A DNA stretch of 35,931 nt, from positions 1 to 35,931 of the forward strand of contig CAMBUL010000022.1 of the NCBI GenBank assembly GCA_945871065.1, written 5' to 3'. The DNA is from Chthoniobacter flavus. GTDB lineage: Bacteria > Verrucomicrobiota > Verrucomicrobiia > Chthoniobacterales > JACTMZ01. The position numbers were made by a program, and so were the translations under genes. Under the pieces are notes generated by a model. It did not search any database and was not told the origin of the DNA. It worked only from the letters and a program-made list of their open reading frames with translations. Shown in pieces: positions 1-7,573 of this stretch. Position 1 is the first letter of the stretch, and each line of letters starts with the position of its first letter.

Positions 1-2306
1 GCTTCGGCGTATTCGGGATTCACCGTGATAGCACGGCGCAGGGATTGTTCAGCCTTGCCGAACTGGCCGAGTTGGCTGGCGGCAACCCCCAGATAATTGA
101 GGGTGACCGGATCATCGGGGACGACCTCGCTCGCGCGCTCGAGGTAAGCGAGCGAATCTTCGATGCGGTTTTGCTCGATCATCACCGCGCCCAAGGTGGT
201 GAGGGTGAACGCGTCGTTGGGGTCGGCCGCAATCGCCTTTTCGAGGGCCAACTGCGCCGCGGTCAGCTTGCCTTGCCGGAATTGGGTGACACCGAGGTTG
301 GCCAGCGCAACCACGCTGTTGGGCTGCAGTTCGACAAATTGCTGGTAGAGCTTTTCCGCGGCGGAAAAATTGCCACGGACGAACTGCTCGCGCGCCTCGG
401 CAATCAGCGCGAGTACCTCGGGGGGGATGTCCGCTTCCGGTGGAGAGGCCCCGGCTTCATCCGGCGAACCGGTCGGTTGCGCTTCCTCCTCGGCATCAGC
501 ATCCCCTGCCGTCTCGGGGGGCAGCGTGTCCGCGGCCACCGCCTCGCTCTCGACCTCGGCCACCGGGGCGGCGACGTCCTCGGCGACAACCTCTACTTCG
601 ACCTGCGGCGCGTCTTCGGCGACAACCTCCGCTGTAATCTGCGGTGCGGCCGCCGGCCCCTCACCGCCTGGTGCGGCCGCCAAGTCTTCGACCTTCGGCT
701 TGAAGATCTCCACCTGGGCAGTGATGGTGTCATCGCTGGCATGGAGCACCGTAACCACGGGGCTTTTGAGCATTTCCTGCTCGGCCTTCGACAATTCGAG
801 CGTCGGTTTGGCCAGCTGGATAATTTTGTCGTTCAGGGTGTCGGACTTGATTTCCAGACGGTCCATCTCTTCCTGCGCCAGACGGTAGGCTTGTTCCCGG
901 CGTGCCTGTTCCTTGATTTGCCGCATGATGATGCCGCGCAAAACCTCGTTCTCCTGCTGGATGAGCTTGGCCTCGACCGCGGTAACATCGCCGAGTTGCA
1001 CCGCAGCCAACGCCCCGCTGACCTCGTCATACTCCTTGAGCAGTTGGTCGTTGACCAGCTGTAGCTTGTCGAAACGCTCCCGGTCATCGCGCAGCTTGCT
1101 TTGCGCATCGGCAAGTTCCTCGCGCACGCTGTCCAGGCTGGACTGGAGGCCGGCAATCACCTGTTCCTTTTCCTTGGCATCGCTCGCCATGCCCTCGACC
1201 TGCATGGCGGCCTCGGCCAGCTTGCCCTCGAGTTGGCGATTGGCTTCGATCAGGTCCGCCGACTTTTCCAAGGCGGTCTTGGCTTCAGCCGCTTCTTTCC
1301 GGGCCTCGTCACGGGCCGCGACGAGTTGCATGCGCTCCTCCTCGAGTTCGGTCACACGAACGGTGAGCGTCTGCGTTTCGGCTTTGGCTGTCTCGGCATC
1401 CTTGACCGCTTGGTCGCGAGAGGCGGCCAGGGTGTCACGCTCGACCTCCAGTTCCTTGCTGCGCGCCTCGGCTTGCTCGGCCCGCGCAGCCAGATCCTCG
1501 ACTTGCTTGGCGCTTTCGGCGATGCGGCCGCTGAGTTCGTCTTTCTCGCTGTTGGCCGCCGTGACCGCGGCCTCCAAATCCCGGACCGCGGCACTGAGCT
1601 TGTCGATTTCTTCCTTGGCTGACGCCGAAATCTCGGCGGAGGCAGCGCCCGACTCCTCGACTTGGCGCAACTTGGTCGTCAGGTCCACAACAAGCACTTT
1701 GGTCTTTTCCAATTCCATGCCCGCCGCAGAAAGGTCCGCCTCGCCCTGCTGCAAACTCTTTTCCAGATCCGCGGTGCGACCCCGCTCGACGCGCAATTGC
1801 TCGCGCAGGCGCACGACGTCATCGCTTTCGGCAGCGACGGCGGCGACCGAGGGAGGGGAAGCGGATGAACCAGTGGAACCCTCATCACCCGGCGAAATGG
1901 AAATGGTCGGGGGGGCGGCGGCGCCGGGGCGGCGGGGCGACTCCAAAGGCGGAAGAATATCCTCGGGACCGTCGAGCATCGGCAAATCGGGCGGCGGACC
2001 CAGGGTGGGCGACTCGAGCGACCCCTCAAGACGGACGATCGCCTCCTTGGTCTTGCCCAGGCGGAAGTCGATGACGATGGGCTGCCAGTCTGGCGACTGC
2101 GATTTGATCTGGCTTAATTGGGTGGCGACGAACCGGAATTTGGCAATGGCATCGTCGGTGCGACCCTCGCGCTCCAACCGCTCGGCTCGTTGGAATTCTT
2201 GATAGGCAGAGAAATACTCGCGCGCCGAGTCGTCCTGCGCCACGACCAAACCGGTGGACCCCACCGCGAAGACAGCGCAAAAAAGGAATAACCGCACAAG
2301 ATTCAT
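1..2306 (-). CDS. Secreted coiled-coil protein with C-terminal TPR repeats (partial, 3' end outside window)
   Basis: Reading the minus strand from ATG at 2306 gives about 768 codons without a stop before the window edge, so the C-terminus is missing. Residues 1-23 form a signal peptide (MNLVRLFLFC start, hydrophobic core, ending near VVAQ). Residues 25-90 are a charged helical segment rich in YQEFQRAERLEREG-type sequence. A Pro-rich linker follows, then a very long Ala/Glu/Lys/Leu heptad-type coiled coil from about 165 to 500. An acidic Ala/Val/Pro/Glu-rich linker covers about 535-625. From about 630 to the edge there are tetratricopeptide repeats (AREQFVRGNFSAAEKLYQQF, then ALANLGVTQFRQGKLTAAQ and two more units). 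The layout suggests an extracytoplasmic scaffold or envelope-organising protein that binds partners through its TPRs; no enzymatic motif is visible. Function is not recognised; the architecture is clear. Confidence 0.85.
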   Translation of the reverse strand, partial: MNLVRLFLFCAVFAVGSTGLVVAQDDSAREYFSAYQEFQRAERLEREGRTDDAIAKFRFVATQLSQIKSQSPDWQPIVIDFRLGKTKEAIVRLEGSLESPTLGPPPDLPMLDGPEDILPPLESPRRPGAAAPPTISISPGDEGSTGSSASPPSVAAVAAESDDVVRLREQLRVERGRTADLEKSLQQGEADLSAAGMELEKTKVLVVDLTTKLRQVEESGAASAEISASAKEEIDKLSAAVRDLEAAVTAANSEKDELSGRIAESAKQVEDLAARAEQAEARSKELEVERDTLAASRDQAVKDAETAKAETQTLTVRVTELEEERMQLVAARDEARKEAAEAKTALEKSADLIEANRQLEGKLAEAAMQVEGMASDAKEKEQVIAGLQSSLDSVREELADAQSKLRDDRERFDKLQLVNDQLLKEYDEVSGALAAVQLGDVTAVEAKLIQQENEVLRGIIMRQIKEQARREQAYRLAQEEMDRLEIKSDTLNDKIIQLAKPTLELSKAEQEMLKSPVVTVLHASDDTITAQVEIFKPKVEDLAAAPGGEGPAAAPQITAEVVAEDAPQVEVEVVAEDVAAPVAEVESEAVAADTLPPETAGDADAEEEAQPTGSPDEAGASPPEADIPPEVLALIAEAREQFVRGNFSAAEKLYQQFVELQPNSVVALANLGVTQFRQGKLTAAQLALEKAIAADPNDAFTLTTLGAVMIEQNRIEDSLAYLERASEVVPDDPVTLNYLGVAASQLGQFGKAEQSLRRAITVNPEYAE

Positions 2307-2376
2307 CGGGAGGCCGATCTTAGGTTTCCCGGCGCCAAAAAGCAATGACGCCCCGCAGATCCGCCCGGCCATCGAT

Positions 2377-2405
2377 TTGACAGAGGGTGGGCCCTTGGTT
2401 ATTTT
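2377..2405 (+). promoter_or_regulatory. Sigma-70-type promoter of the HNH gene
   Basis: TTGACA (2377-2382), a 17-base spacer, then TATTTT (2400-2405): a perfect -35 and 4/6 -10 at ideal spacing. Transcription would start near 2412, about 29 bases before the ATG at 2441. It lies in the divergent gap between the coiled-coil/TPR gene and the HNH gene and points toward the latter. Confidence 0.6.
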
Positions 2406-2440
2406 CCGCCTGTTCGTCAACCTTGCGAACCACCCATCCC

Positions 2441-3052
2441 ATGGAGTCGCTGCTCGACCGGCACGTCTTAGTGCTCAACCGATTGTGGCAGGCTGTCAAT
2501 GTCTGCAGCGTCCGCCGTGCCTTCACGCTTCTCTACCAAGACCATGCCAATGTTGTCTGGCGCGACGAGGAGGACAACTATTCGACCCACGACTTTCCGA
2601 GTTGGTATGACTTCTCCCAGCGAGAACCGGGGGACGAAATGGTCCACTCCGTCCGCTTCAACATCCGCGTTCCGACCGTTGTCGTCCTGCGCCTTTTCGA
2701 CCGCCTGCCGAGCAAAGAGGTCAAATTCACCCGACAGAACATTTACGAGCGCGACAACCACACCTGCCAATACTGTGCCCGCAGCCTCGACCGGCAGGAG
2801 TTGAACCTTGACCACGTCATGCCGCGCCAGCGCGGGGGGGAGACTTCGTGGGAAAACGTGGTCTGTTCTTGCATCCCCTGCAATACGCGGAAAGGGAATC
2901 GCCTCCCCCACGAAGCCAAGATGCAACTGCTCAAGGAACCGAAGCGTCCCCGCTGGCGCCCCTTTATTCACCTCACCTACTCGTCCTCGGTCCACGACAG
3001 CTGGCGCCACTTCGTCGATGTCGGTTGCTGGAGCGTGGAATTGGGGGATTAA
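2441..3052 (+). CDS. HNH endonuclease family protein (203 aa)
   Basis: The protein has a beta-rich N-terminal part (HVLVLNRLWQAVNVCSVRRA, residues 8-27) followed by a zinc-finger-type HNH (ββα-metal) fold. Cys109-x2-Cys112 and Cys144-x2-Cys147 would hold a structural zinc. The catalytic core is LDHV (Asp124-His125), Asn139 in SWENV and Asn148/Asn152 in CNTRKGNR. This stand-alone form is common in Verrucomicrobia, Planctomycetes and cyanobacteria, normally outside restriction or phage loci; its substrate is unknown. Start ATG 2441 was chosen because it begins the conserved segment; the open frame upstream overlaps the promoter. No clear Shine-Dalgarno is visible. The next gene, for a TIGR04073 protein, follows after 44 bases on the same strand. 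Family assignment is firm; nuclease activity is inferred. Confidence 0.85.
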   Translation: MESLLDRHVLVLNRLWQAVNVCSVRRAFTLLYQDHANVVWRDEEDNYSTHDFPSWYDFSQREPGDEMVHSVRFNIRVPTVVVLRLFDRLPSKEVKFTRQNIYERDNHTCQYCARSLDRQELNLDHVMPRQRGGETSWENVVCSCIPCNTRKGNRLPHEAKMQLLKEPKRPRWRPFIHLTYSSSVHDSWRHFVDVGCWSVELGD

Positions 3053-3096
3053 GCGCGGGGACTTGCCAAGGGCCTTCCGCCAGTGGTAAAAAACCA

Positions 3097-3516
3097 ATGA
3101 TGAAAGTCCTCCTTCCAGTCGCCGGCCTCTTGCTGACCATTTGCTTGGCCAGCGCCGACATCCAACAGCCCCCCTCCTCGGAATGGGGTCCGACCCGCAA
3201 GCTCGGCCGCGGTTTGGGTAATATCGCCTACGGTATCACCGAATTGCCCACCTCCATGATGTCGGTCAACTACTTCGAAGGCAACTCGGCCGCTTTCAGC
3301 TATGGCATCGTGCGCGGGGTCGGGCGGGTCTTCGCCCGGCTCGGTTACGGCCTCTACGACACCTTCCTCTTTCCCGTCCCGACCTACAAAGGAACCTACG
3401 CACCGCCCTACAAGAGCAACGTGCAATGGATCTGGAGCGGTTACTCCGAGTTCCCGCCCGAACTGCTTTTCGAAACGCGTTACCCTTACGTGCGCGACAA
3501 CCAGCAAGATCCCTGA
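3097..3516 (+). CDS. Exosortase-system-associated protein, TIGR04073 family (139 aa)
   Basis: A small exported protein with an N-terminal signal peptide (MMKVLLPVAGLLLTICLASA) and a mature domain of about 115 residues. The mature part carries the family pattern RKLGRGLGNIAYGITELP, then a Gly-rich GIVRGVGRVFARLGYGLYD stretch and an aromatic-rich tail. The TIGR04073 family occurs in genomes with exosortase/PEP-CTERM-type sorting, notably Verrucomicrobia; its biochemical role is unknown. No exosortase or sorting-signal protein is encoded in this window. Two adjacent ATGs (3097, 3100) can start it. The gene faces tgt tail to tail with only 9 bases between stop codons. Family call rests on recognised motifs, not a search. 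Confidence 0.75.
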   Translation: MMKVLLPVAGLLLTICLASADIQQPPSSEWGPTRKLGRGLGNIAYGITELPTSMMSVNYFEGNSAAFSYGIVRGVGRVFARLGYGLYDTFLFPVPTYKGTYAPPYKSNVQWIWSGYSEFPPELLFETRYPYVRDNQQDP

Positions 3517-3525
3517 GCTGAAAGG

Positions 3526-4662
3526 TTAGTCCTGCTTGTGCGGCCGGTAGCCGCCGACGAATTCGCGACGGAAATCCGCGAAAGTTCCCGCCTCCAAGGC
3601 CGAACGCATTGTGGCCATCAGGTTGAGGTAAAAGTGCAGGTTGTGCAGCGTGATGAGCCGGAGCCCCAGAATTTCCTCCGCTTTGACCAGGTGGCGGAGG
3701 TAAGCCCGGGAAAAGTTCGCGCAAGCGTAACATTGACAGCCGTCTTCGATCGGCCCCGCGTCAAGCGTGAAGCAGGCGTTTTTCAAGTTGAGCGTTCCTG
3801 CCGCGGTGAATGCCGTCCCATTGCGCGCCACCCGCGTCGGCAAGACACAATCGAACATGTCGATCCCCCGCGCCACCATTTCAACCAGCTGCGGCGGGGT
3901 ACCCAGGCCCATGGCGTAGCGCGGACGGTCCTCCGGCAAATGCGGGACGGCGGATTCCACCGCCTGCATCATTTCGCGTTCCGGTTCGCCCACGCTGACC
4001 CCGCCCACCGCGTAGCCGTCCCATCCCATCGCAACCAACTCGCGCGCCGACTTTGCGCGGAGATCGGCGTGGGATGAACCCTGCACAATACCGAAAAGCA
4101 ATGGCCGCTCGCCCTCGCCGTTCTGCCGCGTCCACCAATCGAGGCACCGTCGCTCCCAAGCGAGCGTCAGCTCCAGACTTTTAGCCGCTGCCTCGTGCGT
4201 GCAGGGATGGGGCGGGCATTCGTCGAAGGCCATGACGATATCCGAACCCAGCACCTGCTGGATCTCCATCGATGTCTCCGGACCGATAAAGCACGGCATG
4301 CCATCGAGATGATTTTGGAAATGCACACCCTCCGGCGTGATCTTGCGCAGCTTGGCCAGCGAGAAGACCTGGAACCCCCCGCTGTCCGTGAGGATCGGAC
4401 CATCCCAGCCCATGAATTTGTGCAGCCCGCCGAGCTTGCGGATGACATCCAAACCCGGCCTGACAAAAAGATGGTAGGTGTTGCCGAGGATGACCTGGGC
4501 GCGCAATTCGTGCAGTTCGCGCGGACTGACCGCTTTGACCGTGCCCTGCGTCCCCACCGGCATGAAGACCGGTGTCTCGATCGGCCCGCGCCGGGTTTGC
4601 AGGGTGCCTCGGCGGGCACCCGAAGAGGGGTCGCGTCCCGTGACCTTGAAGTTTGCGCTCAC
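3526..4662 (-). CDS. tgt: tRNA-guanine transglycosylase (queuine tRNA-ribosyltransferase)
   Basis: Exchanges guanine-34 in GUN-anticodon tRNAs (Asp, Asn, His, Tyr) for the queuosine precursor preQ1. Length (378 aa) is normal. The whole protein aligns by eye: NTYHLFVRPG (61-70), TDSGGFQVFSL with catalytic Asp93, LGSDIVMAFDECPP, YAVGGVSVGEP, and nucleophile Asp271 in FDCVLPTRVARNG. The C-terminal zinc site is Cys309, Cys311, Cys314 and His340 (CQCYACANFSRAYL...ITLHN). The start is GTG at 4662 (reads MSANFKV). It lies downstream of the 75-aa protein gene and mrp on the same strand, 52 bases after the former. None of the queuosine precursor genes (queC-F) is present in the window. Confidence 0.97.
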   Translation of the reverse strand: MSANFKVTGRDPSSGARRGTLQTRRGPIETPVFMPVGTQGTVKAVSPRELHELRAQVILGNTYHLFVRPGLDVIRKLGGLHKFMGWDGPILTDSGGFQVFSLAKLRKITPEGVHFQNHLDGMPCFIGPETSMEIQQVLGSDIVMAFDECPPHPCTHEAAAKSLELTLAWERRCLDWWTRQNGEGERPLLFGIVQGSSHADLRAKSARELVAMGWDGYAVGGVSVGEPEREMMQAVESAVPHLPEDRPRYAMGLGTPPQLVEMVARGIDMFDCVLPTRVARNGTAFTAAGTLNLKNACFTLDAGPIEDGCQCYACANFSRAYLRHLVKAEEILGLRLITLHNLHFYLNLMATMRSALEAGTFADFRREFVGGYRPHKQD

Positions 4663-4714
4663 TTTGCGCGACGAAAAATGGCCGGGCTTTTTGCTCCGGC
4701 CCGGTGCAGGAACC

Positions 4715-4942
4715 TCAATTGACTCCGGTCGCCGGTCGGGGCCGGGGCGTCCGGTTGTCGCGCCACCCGCCCCGGTGGCGCATCACCCAATCAAGCAGCG
4801 CCCTCTCGAAACCGATGTCATGGCCGACTTTTTCGCTCTCGATCCACTTGTGACGCAGAATCTCCTCCCGCTCGGCGATAAACTCGCGATACAGCATGGA
4901 GTTGCGAACGAGGCTGGTACCCTCGTCAGGAGCGGCAGTCAT
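4715..4942 (-). CDS. Conserved small protein of unknown function (75 aa)
   Basis: A 75-residue, Trp/Arg/Glu-rich soluble protein. The conserved-looking core is LYREFIAEREEILRHKW then IESEKVGHDIGFERALLDWV. I recognise this as a pattern shared by short hypothetical proteins in several phyla, but no function is known to me. The pattern HKW-x3-E-x3-G-x-D-x-G-x3-A-x2-D-W vaguely recalls the motif of DUF4032 proteins, which may be chance. ATG 4942 was chosen over an upstream TTG (4978) because a good promoter overlaps the longer version. No Shine-Dalgarno precedes the ATG. It lies between mrp and tgt, all on the minus strand. Confidence 0.7.
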   Translation of the reverse strand: MTAAPDEGTSLVRNSMLYREFIAEREEILRHKWIESEKVGHDIGFERALLDWVMRHRGGWRDNRTPRPRPATGVN

Positions 4943-4949
4943 GGAATAA

Positions 4950-4978
4950 AAATTAAGCACCACGGCGCCAAGAGTCAA
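4950..4978 (-). promoter_or_regulatory. Sigma-70-type promoter, probably giving a leaderless mRNA
   Basis: On the minus strand TTGACT (4978-4973), a 17-base spacer, then TAATTT (4955-4950). The -10 ends only 7 bases before the ATG at 4942, so transcription should begin at or next to the start codon. That agrees with the absence of a Shine-Dalgarno in front of this gene. It would also drive tgt downstream. Confidence 0.5.
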
Positions 4979-5026
4979 GGTGGAGCGGTCTTTCGGGGCG
5001 AAAGATCAAGGAGATGCCCGTCCGGT

Positions 5027-6091
5027 TCATGCAGCGCCGGCTGCCGCCGGTGCACCTTCAAGCTCCGCGCGCAAAGCGCGGGCCATTTTCATGAATTCCC
5101 GGCCAACCGCACTTTCCTGCGCGCGCGCCACGACCGGCATGCCCGTGTCGCCGGCTTCGCGCGTGGGCATATCGATCGGCACCTCGCCAAGCAGCGGCAC
5201 CCCCAATCGGTCGGCCTCGCGCCGCCCACCACCCGAACCAAAGATGTCATAGCGCACGCCGTCGCTCGGACAGACAAAGTGGCTCATGTTCTCCACGATG
5301 CCGAGCACGCGCACATTGGTCTTGGCGAACATGGCCACCGCTTTGCGCGCGTCGATCAAAGCCACTTCCTGCGGCGTGGTCACGACAATCGCACCGGCCA
5401 GAGCCACGGTTTGCACGACCGTGAGCTGGATGTCACCGGTGCCCGGCGGAAGGTCGAGAATCAAATAGTCGAGCGCGCCCCAGTCCACCTGACGCAGAAA
5501 TTGCTGGGTATAACGCGTCACCATGGGCCCGCGCAGCACGGCCGGGGTATCGGCATCGGTGAGAAATCCCATCGACATCAACTTCAACCCGTAGCGCTCC
5601 ACCGGCACAATACGGTTATCCTCCGTCGCCGCCGGTTGTTCGGTCGTGCCGAACATCAGGGCAATACTCGGCCCGTAAAGATCGCAATCGCACAAACCGG
5701 TGCGCGCGCCGTCCAAGCTGAGGGCTTGGGCCAAATTCGAGGCCACTGTGCTCTTGCCCACCCCGCCTTTGCCGCTGGCCACCGCCACAACATGTTTCAC
5801 CCCGTTGATCTTCGTCGCTCCGGGGGAGGATGCAGCGGGCGGCTTTTTTAGATCGATGAGCACATGCGGGGTCCGCACGCCGGGCAAAGCGGCCAGCGCG
5901 CCCATGCACTCACGATGGATCTGTTGAGCAACCTTCGGATCCTCCACGGCGAGTGAAAGTTTCACAAAGACTTCATCTCCGCGCACCTCGGCAGATTCCA
6001 CCAGTCCGAATGACACAATATCGCGGCTGAATCCGGGATACTTCACCGCGCGCAGGGCTTCGCGCACATTTTCCGCATTAACGTCCGGCAT
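5027..6091 (-). CDS. mrp: Mrp/ApbC (NBP35-type) P-loop ATPase, Fe-S cluster carrier
   Basis: Residues 6-80 form a MIP18/DUF59-type domain (VREALRAVKYPGFSRDIVSF). Residues 98-335 form a SIMIBI ATPase with a deviant Walker A GKGGVGKST (107-115), DCDLYGPS (135-142), DLPPGTGD (213-220) and the family block NMSHFVCPSDG...IFGSGGG (268-289). Family members carry and deliver Fe-S clusters in the cytosol, held between subunits by a CxxC pair. Here that pair is C274-P-S-D277, so the second Cys is missing. Start ATG 6091 follows GGGGA at normal spacing; an alternative in-frame start 36 bases upstream would overlap rpoN by four bases. It is cotranscribed behind rpoN (32-base gap). The family is certain; cluster binding is doubtful. 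Confidence 0.93.
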   Translation of the reverse strand: MPDVNAENVREALRAVKYPGFSRDIVSFGLVESAEVRGDEVFVKLSLAVEDPKVAQQIHRECMGALAALPGVRTPHVLIDLKKPPAASSPGATKINGVKHVVAVASGKGGVGKSTVASNLAQALSLDGARTGLCDCDLYGPSIALMFGTTEQPAATEDNRIVPVERYGLKLMSMGFLTDADTPAVLRGPMVTRYTQQFLRQVDWGALDYLILDLPPGTGDIQLTVVQTVALAGAIVVTTPQEVALIDARKAVAMFAKTNVRVLGIVENMSHFVCPSDGVRYDIFGSGGGRREADRLGVPLLGEVPIDMPTREAGDTGMPVVARAQESAVGREFMKMARALRAELEGAPAAAGAA

Positions 6092-6123
6092 AAGTTCCCC
6101 ATCTTGTGGACCGCCCCCGCCGC

Positions 6124-7518
6124 TCAAAAGGATTTTCTCAAGTGGCTCGGCAGGATGCCAAGCATTTCCCGGTATTTCGCCACCGTGCGGCGCGCCACGG
6201 CGAGCCCGTCCGCCTGGAGCCGTCCCGCGAGCTGCTGGTCGCTTAATGGCTTGTGCGGATCCTCTCCACGGATGAGCGCCGCAAGGGCATCTTTCACACT
6301 GGTGCTGCTCACCTCCGCCCCGTTGGCCGCTCGGTATCCCGAGGTGAAAAAGAACTTCATTTCGAAAATACCCTGCGGCGTGGCAATGGTCTTGCCGGCA
6401 ATGGCCCGGCTCACCGTCGTCTCGTGCACCCCCACGACCCCGGCCACCTGCGCCATGGTCATGGGGGCAAGCGCAGCCACCCCCTCCTCGAGAAAAGCCC
6501 CCTGCCGCACGGCGATCTCGCGGGCGATAGCCAGGATCGTCTGCTGACGCTGCTGGATGCTCTTGATCAGGAATTTGCCTCCCCGGATTTTGTCGCGCAG
6601 ATAACTCCGCACCTCGGGCACCCCCGCAGCTTCACCCAACAAATCGCGGTAAGTCCTGCTGATGCGGAGCCGGGGGACGCTGTCACGCACCAAAGAAACT
6701 ACGAAATCTTCGCCGACCTTTTCGATGACTACATCCGGCGAGAAAACCTGAGCCTCTTCCCCGCTGAAGGCTCGGCCCGGCTTGGGGTTCAGCGCGGCAA
6801 TGAGAGTTCCGGCCTCGCGAACGGACTCCTGGGGCACTCCCAGGGCCGAGGCGATCTCGGGAAATTTCTTGCGGGCGAGCAAATCCAGATGGCCGGACAC
6901 CACCCGGACCGCCGTCCCGCAATTCCCGCCGCGCCGCGCGAGTTGCAGTCGAAGGCACTCGGACAAATCACGCGCCCCGACGCCCGGCGGGTCAAGCGTC
7001 TGCAACAAATGAAGCATCTCAATCACCTCGGCCGTTTCCGCGCCCGCTTCGTCGGCCACTTCCTCGGGCGTGGCCGCCAGATAGCCGTCCTCGTTCAGGT
7101 TTCCGACCAGCAAGGTGGCAATACGCCGCTGCACGCCATCAAGAGCCAGCCGTCCCAATTGTTTCTCCAGGTGGTGGGCCAAGGTTTCCGCGGGGCTGAC
7201 CCCTTCCAAAAAATGGCGCCGACGAGCTTCGGCCTCCGGATCACCATTCTGCGCACCCTCGCCCGAAAATGCCCCCCAGTCTTCCTCCAGACGGCTCAAC
7301 TCGTCCGGTTCGTCCTGGGCCCCATCTTCCTCCTGCTCTTCCGCCGGCGTCTCGTCCTCGGGCGCTTCTTCTTCCAGCACCGGATTGGTCTCGATCTCCT
7401 GCCGCACCATGTGTTGCAGCTCCAGAGCGGTCGCTTGCAGGATGGCCAGACTCTCACGCATCTGGGGCGACAGCATTTGCTGCTGCCCGAGTTGGACCCC
7501 TTGTTGCAGACCTGACAT
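6124..7518 (-). CDS. rpoN: RNA polymerase sigma-54 factor
   Basis: 464 aa with all three regions of sigma-54. The N-terminal Gln/Leu-rich activator-interaction segment starts at residue 3 (LQQGVQLGQQQMLSPQMRES). An acidic region II covers about 48-90 and a core-binding domain is centred on 120-300. The DNA-binding part contains an HTH (MAQVAGVVGVHETTVSRAIAG) and the RpoN box ARRTVAKYRE (442-451). It directs core polymerase to -24/-12 promoters and needs AAA+ activators, none of which are in this window. ATG 7518 is the natural start. It follows tsaD (55-base gap) and precedes mrp (32 bases) on the same strand. I saw no convincing -24/-12 promoter in the intergenic regions examined. Confidence 0.97.
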   Translation of the reverse strand: MSGLQQGVQLGQQQMLSPQMRESLAILQATALELQHMVRQEIETNPVLEEEAPEDETPAEEQEEDGAQDEPDELSRLEEDWGAFSGEGAQNGDPEAEARRRHFLEGVSPAETLAHHLEKQLGRLALDGVQRRIATLLVGNLNEDGYLAATPEEVADEAGAETAEVIEMLHLLQTLDPPGVGARDLSECLRLQLARRGGNCGTAVRVVSGHLDLLARKKFPEIASALGVPQESVREAGTLIAALNPKPGRAFSGEEAQVFSPDVVIEKVGEDFVVSLVRDSVPRLRISRTYRDLLGEAAGVPEVRSYLRDKIRGGKFLIKSIQQRQQTILAIAREIAVRQGAFLEEGVAALAPMTMAQVAGVVGVHETTVSRAIAGKTIATPQGIFEMKFFFTSGYRAANGAEVSSTSVKDALAALIRGEDPHKPLSDQQLAGRLQADGLAVARRTVAKYREMLGILPSHLRKSF

Positions 7519-7573
7519 GACGGCAAGGACGCCCGCCTTTGCCTGTTACTGCAAGCAATTTCCGAGCCAATAT

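Noticed and set aside
45-2202. Long plus-strand open frames (to 429 codons, Ser/Arg/Ala rich)
   Set aside because: Shadows of the coiled-coil/TPR gene; the minus-strand frame has a signal peptide, heptads and TPRs.
2441-3052. HNH gene as part of a restriction or phage-defence island
   Set aside because: No methyltransferase, helicase, toxin, integrase or recombinase is nearby and base composition does not change; surrounding genes are housekeeping.
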